In this document: piece after piece, positions 6,326 through 13,877 of the stretch
Position numbering within the stretch: the stretch's first letter is position 1
How the letters are laid out: every line of letters starts with the position of its first letter
Assembly (NCBI GenBank): GCA_025360665.1
Contig: JANYBU010000289.1
Coordinates: 1-15,358, forward strand
Source of the DNA: Nitrospira sp.
Lineage (GTDB): Bacteria; Nitrospirota; Nitrospiria; Nitrospirales; Nitrospiraceae
Length of the DNA stretch: 15,358 nt
Direction: 5' to 3'
Program-made: the position numbers and the translations under genes
The notes under the pieces: model-generated
The model's input: only the letters and a program-made list of their open reading frames with translations
Database searches by the model: none
Told to the model about the DNA's origin: nothing

Positions 6326-8563
6326 TCACTGGTATTTGTAGCGTGGACTGGCCAGCACGGTTGCCAGCATTCGATCGAGCGGCGTCTCGACGTTGGAGTT
6401 ATCGAGATTAAAGGTCCCACCACCACTCCGGAGGGTGGTGAGATAGGTCTGATACTCCGTGAGGCTCACCTGCCGGTCGAAGGTCAAATTCAAGAGGAAC
6501 CCCAACACGTCTTCTTCCGTCTTGAGCCCGAAGCTCTTCAACCAGAGTCTGGTCAACCCACCGCTGGTATCGGATCCGCATCTGATGGTCGATCCGAATC
6601 CTGGAATCGTTGTTTCATACGCAAAACTGACCTCGTTGAAGATCACATCAGTATTGAGCCACTCACCGGCCACCTCTTTATATCCCGTCGGTTCCGGCTT
6701 CTCGTACAACCCCTGCCCTATTTTCACTAGGCGATTTCTAAATGGATCGATCGGCGACCACACGCCAAGGTTGCGATGTATGCTCGCCACAAATTCCAAC
6801 GGGGTCTTGACTAGACCTCGATAGTTGGCAACGTTATTAAAATCCTGGGAGGTCAAGATCGCAATCAAGACCTTTTTGATATCGCCGCCGGAGTCAGTGA
6901 ACACCGACGCGACTTCGTTCAGCAGAGGGGCCGATGGGTTATCACTGACAAAATATATACACAACTTCTTGGCGAGGTGCGCGGCAGTAGACGGATGGCG
7001 CGAGGCGATCGCCAACACCTGTTCACCCTCGCCGACGCCCGAGGACGACACCGTCTGTCCCAAGAACTGTTTTGCCCCGGGACTATGCCGGCCGGCAATG
7101 AACTGAAACCCCGGGCGAGCCACGTTTAATGTGGTCCATCCGGTAAAAGCTTTGGCCGCCTCCACGATATCAGCCTGCGTGTAGCCGTTTGGATTCCCGT
7201 TCACATCGACTCCGAGCGTATGCAATTCTTGCAATTCTCGCGCATAGTTCTCATTTGGGCTTTCTTTTCGATTCACATCGGTGTTGAGATAAATGATCAT
7301 CGCGCTGCTCTTGGCACTGGCTATGAGCAGATCGAGAAACTTCCCGAACGCGTTGGCCCTGAACGCCTCGTTCTCTGCAAGTTCGTATTGACCCTTGTTA
7401 TGCGTTCGATAATAGGTATTGAAATGGTTGTCCCAGAAATAGACCATCTTCTCCCTGAGCTGTCGCCGACTGTACGCCTTTCGAATCAGATCATAATCTT
7501 GTAGTTCACTGAGTGACGGCGACAAGACGTCCGGCAGTCCATCTTCGGTTCGCCAATCGGCACGATCCACTGCAAGCCGTTGACTAAGCGCTGAATCGTC
7601 AAGCCCGACCGGAGCCGGGAGCGGCTCGGTGCTGTGCAAGTTCGTCGGCCAAGGCCTATTGGGATCGAGCTCAAGTTGCTCCTTCATGTAGCGAATAGCC
7701 CAGACACTGGCTTCCTGAGCGGTAAGGTGCGATACGGTGTTGAGCTGATTGGTGGTACCGCCGTACGCCAATCGATTTAAGACATGGTACGCCGGCCAAT
7801 TTGTTGGAGCCGGCGGCAAGCCAGCCTGCGGTGGTCCCAACGGAGGCGCGGGGGCCGCGATCAGTTCGGGTGGAGGGCCCGGTGTGCCTAGCTGGGCATT
7901 GAGAAGCTGCTGCAAACCGGGTAACTGCCTTATCAGATTCTGCGCACTTCTTCCCCCGCCTGAGGATGATCCACCCGATCCAGCCGTGCCCATCGATGAA
8001 CCAGGCGATGCTGTTGACGCCCCGGCGATTGCCGAAGATGTCGGCACCCCTGGCGACCTGGTCGAGATGGAGCTTCCGGATGATACCGGTGGGACAACCG
8101 AGCTCATGCCCGCTAGCGACTTGGCCATTCCAGCCGCCAAGTCTTTGGTCGAGGGCGTCGCTTGATCGACTGCCACCGGAGCACTCGATGGATGACCCTG
8201 ATCCACTTGCTGAGGAGATTCGGATTGAGGCCCACCAGTCGAGGGTCTCCGGATCAACCTCCGAGGTTTCTTTCCGATCTTTGAACGATCGGACTCTTTC
8301 TCCGGCTTAAGGATGGGATCCCCAGCCGCGATGATCGCGAGGCCCTCTGTGCGGCTACCTCGATGACTATCCGCATTCATGAGCGAATGTTGGGAGGCCA
8401 TACCGGTCTCGGCTGCGTACAGAGAAGCGACATCGATCGTACCGGAAACAAGTCCCTGGAATCCGAACGCCAGCACGAACGCCGTTCCAAGGGACTTCGC
8501 GATAACGATGGAATCAGTTCGACGTTGCATAGTCATATTTATTTGAGTTGTGACGCGAGTCAT
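6326..8563 (-). CDS. DUF1800 family protein, exported, with a long Ser/Gly/Pro-rich linker
   Basis: The product has 745 residues. The ATG at 8563 is preceded by a near-perfect AGGAGGT with a 5-base spacer, so longer upstream readings are rejected. Residues about 20-46 are hydrophobic after a basic start (MQRRTDS), consistent with a signal peptide or anchor. Residues about 80-250 are low complexity: Lys/Arg-rich first, then Ser/Gly/Pro/Ala-rich. The DUF1800 domain starts near 255 (NWPAYHVLNRLAYG) and continues with REKMVYFWDNHFNT, the signature NENYARELQELHTLGVD, YTQADIVEAAKAFTGWT and FVASIHRNLG. It ends at DRMLATVLASPRYKYQ. The biochemical role of DUF1800 is unknown, and it is nearly always found with DUF1501, as here. 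The 280 bases upstream (8564-8843) hold no gene and no clear promoter. Confidence 0.88.
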   Translation of the reverse strand: MTRVTTQINMTMQRRTDSIVIAKSLGTAFVLAFGFQGLVSGTIDVASLYAAETGMASQHSLMNADSHRGSRTEGLAIIAAGDPILKPEKESDRSKIGKKPRRLIRRPSTGGPQSESPQQVDQGHPSSAPVAVDQATPSTKDLAAGMAKSLAGMSSVVPPVSSGSSISTRSPGVPTSSAIAGASTASPGSSMGTAGSGGSSSGGGRSAQNLIRQLPGLQQLLNAQLGTPGPPPELIAAPAPPLGPPQAGLPPAPTNWPAYHVLNRLAYGGTTNQLNTVSHLTAQEASVWAIRYMKEQLELDPNRPWPTNLHSTEPLPAPVGLDDSALSQRLAVDRADWRTEDGLPDVLSPSLSELQDYDLIRKAYSRRQLREKMVYFWDNHFNTYYRTHNKGQYELAENEAFRANAFGKFLDLLIASAKSSAMIIYLNTDVNRKESPNENYARELQELHTLGVDVNGNPNGYTQADIVEAAKAFTGWTTLNVARPGFQFIAGRHSPGAKQFLGQTVSSSGVGEGEQVLAIASRHPSTAAHLAKKLCIYFVSDNPSAPLLNEVASVFTDSGGDIKKVLIAILTSQDFNNVANYRGLVKTPLEFVASIHRNLGVWSPIDPFRNRLVKIGQGLYEKPEPTGYKEVAGEWLNTDVIFNEVSFAYETTIPGFGSTIRCGSDTSGGLTRLWLKSFGLKTEEDVLGFLLNLTFDRQVSLTEYQTYLTTLRSGGGTFNLDNSNVETPLDRMLATVLASPRYKYQ

Positions 8564-8843
8564 TGCCGACCTCCTGTTCCTTGGCGACTGTCGAACGATC
8601 TCGCGCTCAGACAGTGGAACAAGACGGAGCAAGACCAATGCCCCTGAGTAGCCTCTCGACGTGTATCGCGCGGAAGATGGCAATATTACGAACATCTGCG
8701 GAGAGTCATTCGTGGGATCGACTGTTAAACCCTACAGAATGGCCGCTGGGGGGTGAACCACGTCTGTTCAGGACTGCCCGGTCGCGATGGCGGGATCAAA
8801 CAAGGAAGAATACGTATGCAGCAGACAGTATGCTGTGACGATA

Positions 8844-9509
8844 CTACTTATTCGTCAGCAGATAATCGAGTCGTTCGACCTTCACGACCGGCATGATCAC
8901 ACCGAGGCCTTCTTGGTCATGCGAGAAATCGTACACCACCGATTCGTCAGGAATGAGCCGTCCGGTCATGGCCACAACAATATCGATCGACTCACCTCGC
9001 GCGAATCGTTGTTCCAGTTCGCTCCGTAGCGTCGCTGAAGCCCTCGCCACAAGATCGCCGTGAAGATCCTCGTATTTGAAACGCACCACGCCCCACCGCG
9101 TAGGCGTGCGCTTGGGGCCGAGCGCCACGCGAAATCCACTGGCCTCCGCGTCGTACCGAGATAATTCGCCGAACCAGACAAAGGCGATGAGCTGCGTCAA
9201 CGCGGGATTGCCTGCGCGCGTCGCGTCGCGCTCCCGGTTCAGCGTGAACAACCGCTCATCATGTCCAGGGTCGTGATGGCCATGGCCGTAGACCAGGCCC
9301 CAGTCCGGCGGGGTGCCATCCAGTGCGTCAAGAAACTGTTCAATCGAATGGGGATCGATCAGGATATGGCAGCCTGGCGGCAGGATGGTATGAAGATTTT
9401 TTGGAGCAACCGTCAGGAGAGGTCTCGTACCGAGAGCGTCTTCAGCCCACCCTTCTCCAACCGATCCGACGGTCAGGACCAGAACGGCGATGCCACAGAG
9501 AGCCCACAT
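8844..9509 (-). CDS. Exported protein of unknown function with a His-rich patch
   Basis: The product has 221 residues, starting at the ATG at 9509. The start is 9 bases after the stop of the preceding gene, and GGAG lies about 12 bases upstream within the end of that gene, which suggests coupling. Residues 1-22 are a signal peptide (MWALCGIAVLVLTVG..., cleavage near GWA|ED). The mature part includes a cysteine in PPGCHILIDP (44-53). A histidine cluster, YGHGHHDPGHDE (74-85), could bind metal. There is also a repeated-strand region with WFGELSRYD and RWGVVRFKYEDL. The C-terminal half reads IDIVVAMTGRLIPDESVVYDF. I recognise no family. As the last gene of the FmdB operon it is probably periplasmic. 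Metal binding is inference from composition. Confidence 0.75.
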   Translation of the reverse strand: MWALCGIAVLVLTVGSVGEGWAEDALGTRPLLTVAPKNLHTILPPGCHILIDPHSIEQFLDALDGTPPDWGLVYGHGHHDPGHDERLFTLNRERDATRAGNPALTQLIAFVWFGELSRYDAEASGFRVALGPKRTPTRWGVVRFKYEDLHGDLVARASATLRSELEQRFARGESIDIVVAMTGRLIPDESVVYDFSHDQEGLGVIMPVVKVERLDYLLTNK

Positions 9510-9518
9510 GGGATGAGA

Positions 9519-9839
9519 TCACTCCATTGCGGCGGCGACGGCTCGCTCAAAACTCGCGCGGAGGGTGACGACCGCCCGCTGCTCACCGGTCAATACTCCG
9601 GATTCGATCAACATTGCCACGCGAGGATGTGGATTGATGCGGCGCAAGGCCTGCCTAGTGAGTCCACCAGACTCGATCACCTTTTGGTAGGTGCCCATCC
9701 ACGAGTCAGTCACGGCGCGCAGTCCAGCATCGGTAGGTTTCATCCGGCCAAGCTTGACTTGTTCAAGCAGCTTAGTAAGCGGGTCGGACTGAGAGATGGT
9801 GGCAATCGCACGCTGCAGAGCCTGGTCGCCGGACTCCAT
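9519..9839 (-). CDS. Hypothetical helical protein, 106 residues, in the fmdB-type operon
   Basis: The start is taken as the ATG at 9839, two bases after the FmdB stop (TGA-CC-ATG). There is no ribosome binding site of its own, so translation probably depends on reinitiation. An in-frame TTG two codons earlier is an alternative. The longer open frame upstream runs antiparallel through FmdB sequence and is rejected. The protein is soluble and predicted mostly helical, with basic residues throughout. Visible segments are LTKLLEQVKLGRMKPTDAGL (31-50, approximate), SWMGTYQKVIESGGLTRQAL and the C-terminal VTLRASFERAVAAAME. No family recognised. Confidence 0.65.
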   Translation of the reverse strand: MESGDQALQRAIATISQSDPLTKLLEQVKLGRMKPTDAGLRAVTDSWMGTYQKVIESGGLTRQALRRINPHPRVAMLIESGVLTGEQRAVVTLRASFERAVAAAME

Positions 9840-9841
9840 GG

Positions 9842-10069
9842 TCAATTCGTGGAGCAGGAGCCTGGACCACGCGGGTCTCCGCAACTCCCGCAGGCACCTC
9901 CACCATTGCCTGGCAGCACCCATCCATCCGTGCCACCAACCCCGAACGAAGAGATTTGTTTCTCCAGCTTCGTGGCCCGGCACTTTGGACAGGCGGCTTG
10001 CGTTGAGCCATACACCAACAGCTCGAATCGATGATTGCATTCCCCGCAGACATATTCGAAGATAGGCAT
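9842..10069 (-). CDS. FmdB-family zinc-ribbon protein
   Basis: The product has 75 residues. The ATG at 10069 follows AAGGAG with an 8-base spacer. It has the FmdB/CxxC_CXXC_SSSS layout: MPIFEYVCGECNHRFELL at the start with C8-x2-C11, then C27-P-K-C30, then the LEKQISSFGV segment typical of the family. The four cysteines should form a zinc ribbon. The C-terminus is Gly-rich with two extra cysteines (GACGSCGDPRGPGSC), as in many family members. The name comes from a proposed regulator of formamidase and amidase genes. The real role of most members is unknown, so no amidase link is claimed. It is the first gene of a three-gene operon driven by the promoter at 10096-10124. Confidence 0.85.
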   Translation of the reverse strand: MPIFEYVCGECNHRFELLVYGSTQAACPKCRATKLEKQISSFGVGGTDGWVLPGNGGGACGSCGDPRGPGSCSTN

Positions 10070-10095
10070 GGATGGTACTCCTTATTCTGAGGGGT

Positions 10096-10124
10096 ATTAT
10101 ATAATCGAGCCGGCCAGTTCGCAA
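10096..10124 (-). promoter_or_regulatory. Promoter of the fmdB-type operon, with a palindromic -10 in the divergent region
   Basis: On the minus strand, TTGCGA (10124-10119) is followed after 17 bases by a consensus TATAAT (10101-10096). Transcription would start near 10089, leaving a leader of about 20 bases that includes the FmdB ribosome binding site. The -10 is part of a perfect palindrome, ATTATATAAT (10096-10105), so a TATAAT also reads on the plus strand (10100-10105) towards the gene at 10140. The plus strand has only a poor -35 (ACTCCT) at the right distance. Confidence 0.55.
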
Positions 10125-10139
10125 TCCACCGGGAGCTGT

Positions 10140-10412
10140 ATGTACCAAGAAGAAAAAACCTTTACTCTCCGATTCAGCCTGGAGGCTTCGTTTCCCGACG
10201 ACTATGAAGGCGATGAGGAGCACCATGCCTGGGTACGAGAGTGGGAAGCGCGGATCAAGGCGGATCTGCTCAAGGTGGTCTTCGAATCATTGCGTCAACA
10301 CCAGTCCTGGCAGACGCATGTGCGTAATCGCGGGAAATCCCCTGCCGATGAAATTGAAATCGTCCTCGCACGGGACTTTTCTAAACCTCAAGGATTCAGC
10401 CTATCGACATGA
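10140..10412 (+). CDS. Hypothetical protein, 90 residues, coupled to hemW
   Basis: The ATG at 10140 has GGGAG (10131-10135) directly upstream with a short 4-base spacer. Upstream in-frame starts would overlap the fmdB leader and the -10 box. The protein is soluble and acidic, rich in Glu, Asp, His and Trp. It has an N-terminal beta-type segment (EKTFTLRFSLEASFP), an acidic loop (DDYEGDEEHH), a long amphipathic helix (about 30-55) and a C-terminal strand (DEIEIVLARDF). I do not recognise a family. Its TGA overlaps the hemW ATG as ATGA, so the two are translationally coupled and may be expressed at linked levels. Confidence 0.7.
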   Translation: MYQEEKTFTLRFSLEASFPDDYEGDEEHHAWVREWEARIKADLLKVVFESLRQHQSWQTHVRNRGKSPADEIEIVLARDFSKPQGFSLST

Positions 10413-11545
10413 CACCCCCTCCCCTTGGTTTGTACCTTCACATCCCCTTCTGCCGACAGCGCTGTGACTTTTGCGCCTTCTACCTCGAAATCTATCGCGA
10501 GGGCCGCGCCGAGAGCTTCGTGCGATCGCTCCTTCATGAGATCGAACTGTCGGCACACCAACATGTAACCCCAGGCCGCTCCATTCAATCCGTCTATGTT
10601 GGTGGCGGCACACCAACGGTGCTCGCTGCGACTCAGCTTATCGCGATCCTGTCTGAGATTCGCACGCATCTCACCCTCGCTGCCGACTGTGAAATCACCG
10701 TTGAAGCACACCCCTCCACGATCTCCGAGCAGGATCTCGTACAACTGCTTCAAGCCGGCGTGACCCGCATGAGTTTCGGCGCGGAATCGATGGAGGATGG
10801 CGACCTTGCTCGGATCGGACGGCCCGGTGCCGTCCATGAGACCGCCGTAGCAGTGACTCAGGCCAGGGCTGCCGGATTCACAAACATCAATCTCGATTTA
10901 ATGTATGGACTCCCCGGCCAAAACCTGGAGAGCTGGCAGCGGACCCTCGCACAGTGTCTCACGCTGACGCCCACACACCTGTCCGCCTATGCCATCACGG
11001 TCGAAGAAGATACGAGGCTCGCCTCCAACATCCAGCGCCAACGGAGTCCAGCTCCGGATGAAAGTCTTCAGATTGAAATGGACGAGGCCGCGCAACGGAT
11101 ACTCGGCGACAACGGCTATGAGCGGTATGAGGTGTCGAACTATGCCAAACCAGGATATACCTGCCGGCACAATCTGCTCTATTGGACCAATGGCGAATAC
11201 CTCGGATTGGGCCCGAGCGCACAGTCCTATCTGGATGGGACAAGATTCGGCAACGTCGCCGACCTTGAGGCCTACGACACATCACTCGCGGCAAGCCGCA
11301 TCCCTATTGAAGATCGCACCAGGCTCTCGGAGGAGGAACAACTCCGCGACGCCGTGATTTTTGGGTTACGCCTGACTCGAGGAATCCCCTCACACTATCT
11401 TCATCAGCATGCCGCAAACTATGGGCATGCGGCAGTCACAGCACAGTTACTCGCGCAACAGTTGATCGAAGAAGACGGTGTGCGCAGCAGACTATCGGCA
11501 CGAGGCCGCCTTCAGGCCGACACCATCGCCGGTCAGTTGTATTAG
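10409..11545 (+). CDS. hemW: Radical SAM family heme chaperone HemW
   Basis: The product has 378 residues, the usual HemW length. LYLHIPFCRQRCDFCAFY carries the radical SAM cluster motif C15-x3-C19-x2-C22. The SAM-binding YVGGGTPT follows (63-70), then TVEAHPSTI, RMSFGAESM, NLDLMYGLPGQ, ERYEVSNYA and the family motif CRHNLLYWTNGEYLGLGPSAQS. The C-terminal part (LRDAVIFGLRLTRGI) matches the HemW C-terminal domain. HemW binds heme and a 4Fe-4S cluster and is thought to deliver heme to respiratory enzymes. It is often misannotated as oxygen-independent coproporphyrinogen oxidase. The short N-terminus, without the long HemN extension and its extra cysteine pattern, favours HemW. The start overlaps the stop of the 90-residue gene. 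Confidence 0.9.
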   Translation: MTPPPLGLYLHIPFCRQRCDFCAFYLEIYREGRAESFVRSLLHEIELSAHQHVTPGRSIQSVYVGGGTPTVLAATQLIAILSEIRTHLTLAADCEITVEAHPSTISEQDLVQLLQAGVTRMSFGAESMEDGDLARIGRPGAVHETAVAVTQARAAGFTNINLDLMYGLPGQNLESWQRTLAQCLTLTPTHLSAYAITVEEDTRLASNIQRQRSPAPDESLQIEMDEAAQRILGDNGYERYEVSNYAKPGYTCRHNLLYWTNGEYLGLGPSAQSYLDGTRFGNVADLEAYDTSLAASRIPIEDRTRLSEEEQLRDAVIFGLRLTRGIPSHYLHQHAANYGHAAVTAQLLAQQLIEEDGVRSRLSARGRLQADTIAGQLY

Positions 11546-11587
11546 AAGGATGCGGAAACCGCCGCGCGAGACATGCGGGACGAGCGA

Positions 11588-11648
11588 GGGTTCGAGGTCC
11601 GAAGTTCGAGGTTTTGGGAACTTCGAACCCTGAACTTCGAACTTCGGA
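11588..11648. repeat. Nested inverted repeat built from GTTCGA/ACTTCGAA units
   Basis: Downstream of hemW, GGGTTCGA (11588-11595) is complementary to TCGAACCC (11623-11630). TCCGAAGTTCGA (11598-11609) is a perfect 12-bp complement of TCGAACTTCGGA (11637-11648). The two stems interleave, so they exclude each other. No T-run follows and no gene is carried. The rest of the 219-base gap includes CGCTTCACGCGTCACG (11664-11679), similar to the gap at 1441-1508, and a TTGACT (11710-11715) with no good -10. Confidence 0.6.
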
Positions 11649-11764
11649 TCGCGCCCATCTCGCGCTTCACGCGTCACGGCCCATGGCCGCTGACGATAAC
11701 TGCACTCCATTGACTTTTTCCGTAGGTCAGGTGGAAACTGAATGCAGATCACGTCGGAGGTGGC

Positions 11765-11977
11765 ATGCCCATCAATATGGATCCTGCCAAGAAGCGAAGA
11801 AGACAGCAGTCGCCGCCAGAGACAGATTCGTCTCCATCCGAGAAAGAGAAAACTGTGCCGACACAAGCGGTTCAGTTCGGCGAAGAGACAGAAGAAGATC
11901 GGGTGAAGGCGCTGGCAGATGCCGAGCTGAAGAATCTGTGGGAGGCCACGGAAGTCATCGACATGGATAAAGTCTAG
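11765..11977 (+). CDS. Small charged hypothetical protein, 70 residues
   Basis: The start ATG at 11765 has a strong GGAGGTGG ribosome binding site (11756-11763), which argues for a real gene despite its size. The N-terminal third is very basic and Pro/Ser rich (DPAKKRRRQQSPP, then SPSEKEK). The C-terminal half is acidic and helical (FGEETEEDRVKALADAEL, then EVIDMDKV). This split-charge, low-complexity composition suggests a partly disordered protein that binds nucleic acid or a partner. No family recognised. It converges with the antiporter gene, and the gap between them is bounded by inverted repeats. Confidence 0.7.
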   Translation: MPINMDPAKKRRRQQSPPETDSSPSEKEKTVPTQAVQFGEETEEDRVKALADAELKNLWEATEVIDMDKV

Positions 11978-12055
11978 CAGGATGCTCCTGCACCAGCACC
12001 ATTCCGAAGATCACGGTGTAGATGTGAGCGCTGGCGGTTTTTTTTCAGCATCCTG
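11978..12055 (+). terminator. Structured convergent intergenic region with a probable plus-strand terminator
   Basis: The 78 bases between the two stop codons begin with CAGGATGCT (11978-11986) and end with its exact complement AGCATCCTG (12047-12055). Inside, CCAGC (11993-11997) pairs with GCTGG (12030-12034), CACC (11997-12000) can pair with GGTG (12015-12018), and a run of eight T follows at 12038-12045. A hairpin plus T-run fits an intrinsic terminator for the 70-residue gene, though the stem is imperfect and three bases separate it from the T-run. No matching T-run exists for the minus strand. Confidence 0.4.
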
Positions 12056-13129
12056 TCAGGCTGGCAGAAAGAAGAAGGCGATCGCAAGCATAAGATAGAC
12101 TCCTACTAACATCACACCTTCCATCCAGTTCGACTCTCCGTCCATCGCCACAAAGCCCACAATCAGGACTGAGACCGTCACCGCGGCGACTTCGAACGGT
12201 GTGAAGATCAGATCCAACGGGGCTCCGAAGAAATAACTGGCAAAGACAAGCAATGGGGCCACAAGTAACGCAATTTGCAGACTAGACCCGACCGCAATAC
12301 CGTAGGCGAGATCCATCTTGTTTTTCATGGCTACCATCACTGCCGTGGAGTGTTCGGCGGCATTGCCCACGAGGGCGACGAGAATGACGCCGACGAAGAC
12401 TTGTGTGAGCCCCAATTGGTGCGAAGCCGACTCCAACGCTCCGACCAACATCTCGCTCATCACGGCCACGAGACAGGTCACCACGGTGAGCACGATAATC
12501 GAAGCGCGTTTGGTCCAGGGTTGTTCTCCGAGGTCCGAGGCATCATGGGCCTCTCCAGCAAAGAGATGGCGATGAGTCTTCAAGGTAAACAAAAGGCTTG
12601 CGATATAAATAGCGAATAGTATGAATGAAATGATGAGACTCAACTCTCGTTCAATTGCGACACCACGATCTGCAGCGGTGAAATGGAAGAGAGCGGGAAC
12701 GATGAGCCCCACAGCAGCCAGGAGCAGAAGACTGGCGCCCATTCCTGCAGCAGTCCGATTAAATTTTTGCCGCTCGTATTTTATCCCGCCGGCAAACATA
12801 GACACGCCAAGTACGAGTAAGATGTTGCCCAGGATAGACCCGGTGAGAGACGCTTTAACGACATCGTGCAGGCCTGCGCGCAGAGCGACCAGTGCGATAA
12901 TTAACTCTGCGGCATTGCCGAGCGATGCATTGAGCAGCGCACCGATACCGGCGCCAACATGGGTCGTCAAATGCTCGGTGGCACGGCCCAATAGACCCGC
13001 CAACGGAATAATGGCAAGTCCAGCCGAGATAAAGACCAACAGCGGGTCGGCTCGAAGGACTTCGAGCGCGACCGTCGCCGGAACAAAAATGAGCAGGTAA
13101 TCAAGCCAAGACGTGAAGAGATATCGCAC
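12056..13129 (-). CDS. Ca2+/H+ antiporter, CaCA superfamily (CAX type)
   Basis: The product has 357 residues from the GTG at 13129, which has AGGG 7 bases upstream. A TTG at 13135 would abut that site and is less likely. About eleven hydrophobic helices are visible. The two CaCA alpha-repeat signatures are intact: ALLNASLGNAAELIIAL (64-80) and VALVGNAAEHSTAVMVAM (251-268). Their acidic residues (E75 and E259) form the cation site in this family. A His/acidic cytoplasmic loop (KTHRHLFAGEAHDASDLGEQ, 184-203) lies between the two halves. The protein should export Ca2+ (or a related cation) in exchange for protons across the inner membrane. The length matches bacterial CAX/ChaA proteins. Ion specificity cannot be read from the sequence. 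Confidence 0.9.
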   Translation of the reverse strand: MRYLFTSWLDYLLIFVPATVALEVLRADPLLVFISAGLAIIPLAGLLGRATEHLTTHVGAGIGALLNASLGNAAELIIALVALRAGLHDVVKASLTGSILGNILLVLGVSMFAGGIKYERQKFNRTAAGMGASLLLLAAVGLIVPALFHFTAADRGVAIERELSLIISFILFAIYIASLLFTLKTHRHLFAGEAHDASDLGEQPWTKRASIIVLTVVTCLVAVMSEMLVGALESASHQLGLTQVFVGVILVALVGNAAEHSTAVMVAMKNKMDLAYGIAVGSSLQIALLVAPLLVFASYFFGAPLDLIFTPFEVAAVTVSVLIVGFVAMDGESNWMEGVMLVGVYLMLAIAFFFLPA

Positions 13130-13241
13130 AGGCAAACCCTAACATGCTGGTGAAACTTTGTCGATGAATCGACCCCGAGCACCCCACGCCCTGTTCTACC
13201 CCTTTCATCTCTGTCACTCAGAAACTTTAACTCGTATCCTG

Positions 13242-13844
13242 ATGCGCTTTGCCACAATCCATTTTCGTGATTTCATGGCGCTGCAATTGACCCCCATGTC
13301 CGGGATGACAGCGTTCCAAGACCGGATGGGCATGAATTTTCCCGATCTCATCGAGTCCAAGCGCCTTGTGCAAGGCTATGACGTCAGTGGACCGCTTCCA
13401 CCTCCTGTGGCAGCCGCCATCGATCGCGACTTAAAAGACCCGCTATGGCGCGCGCGTTTTCATACGGCGCTTTGCCAAAATCGTCGCCTCCAACGTGGGC
13501 TATTCGAACCGTCCCACAGTCTTCGCATTGGAAACAGTCTCGTGCCAGGCCCCGCCGCACTCTTACGCCTCATGGACGATTCGTTTAGACAACGCGCCTA
13601 CACCCTCGATCAAATAAGAGCGCTGTCGATGACACGTCTCAGCCTGGAAGAAGGCTACCACTGTGAGTATGGGGTCGCCCTCGTAAAGACATCCGCCGCA
13701 CTCGTCTACACGCAGACCCTCACGCTGGCACACCAGCTTCAGCCGGTCACAGACTCTCCCGCTCACTTCTCTCTCTATGCGCAATCCTGTATCCGAGAGA
13801 ATTGGCCAAGAACCAACCATCTGCTCATTCGGGTAGGCTATTAA
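13242..13844 (+). CDS. Hypothetical protein of unknown function, about 200 residues
   Basis: The start is unresolved. In-frame ATGs at 13164, 13242, 13275 and 13296 all lack a clear ribosome binding site. I use 13242 because the codons before it look unlike coding sequence. The body is soluble with no signal peptide or membrane helix. Segments include TAFQDRMGMNFPDLIESKR (23-41), a Pro turn (GPLPPPVAAAIDRDL, 50-64), FHTALCQNRRLQRGLF (73-88) and LEEGYHCEYGVALV (135-148). It ends ENWPRTNHLLIRVGY. The frame is open throughout with normal codon use, so it is probably real. I do not recognise a family. Confidence 0.6.
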   Translation: MRFATIHFRDFMALQLTPMSGMTAFQDRMGMNFPDLIESKRLVQGYDVSGPLPPPVAAAIDRDLKDPLWRARFHTALCQNRRLQRGLFEPSHSLRIGNSLVPGPAALLRLMDDSFRQRAYTLDQIRALSMTRLSLEEGYHCEYGVALVKTSAALVYTQTLTLAHQLQPVTDSPAHFSLYAQSCIRENWPRTNHLLIRVGY

Positions 13845-13869
13845 AAGTTCCAGTCAAGTCTGCTAGAAT
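13841..13869 (+). promoter_or_regulatory. Putative promoter giving a near-leaderless ClpS-like mRNA
   Basis: TTAAAA (13841-13846) is followed after 17 bases by TAGAAT (13864-13869). The expected start point, 6-8 bases downstream, falls at 13875-13877, directly before the ATG at 13878. That ATG has no ribosome binding site, which is consistent with a leaderless transcript. Confidence 0.4.
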
Positions 13870-13877
13870 TCATCCCC

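Noticed and set aside
8564..8843. Small gene or promoter between the DUF1800 gene and the His-rich protein gene
   Set aside because: Open frames there lack ribosome binding sites and overlap neighbours, and no -35/-10 pair was convincing.
9261..10034. 257-codon plus-strand open frame
   Set aside because: It is antisense to three well-supported minus-strand genes of the FmdB operon. It has no recognisable domain and no ribosome binding site.
10409..11545. Oxygen-independent coproporphyrinogen oxidase (HemN) as the identity
   Set aside because: The short N-terminus and the C-x3-C-x2-C-x-F pattern with CRHNLLYW fit HemW better.
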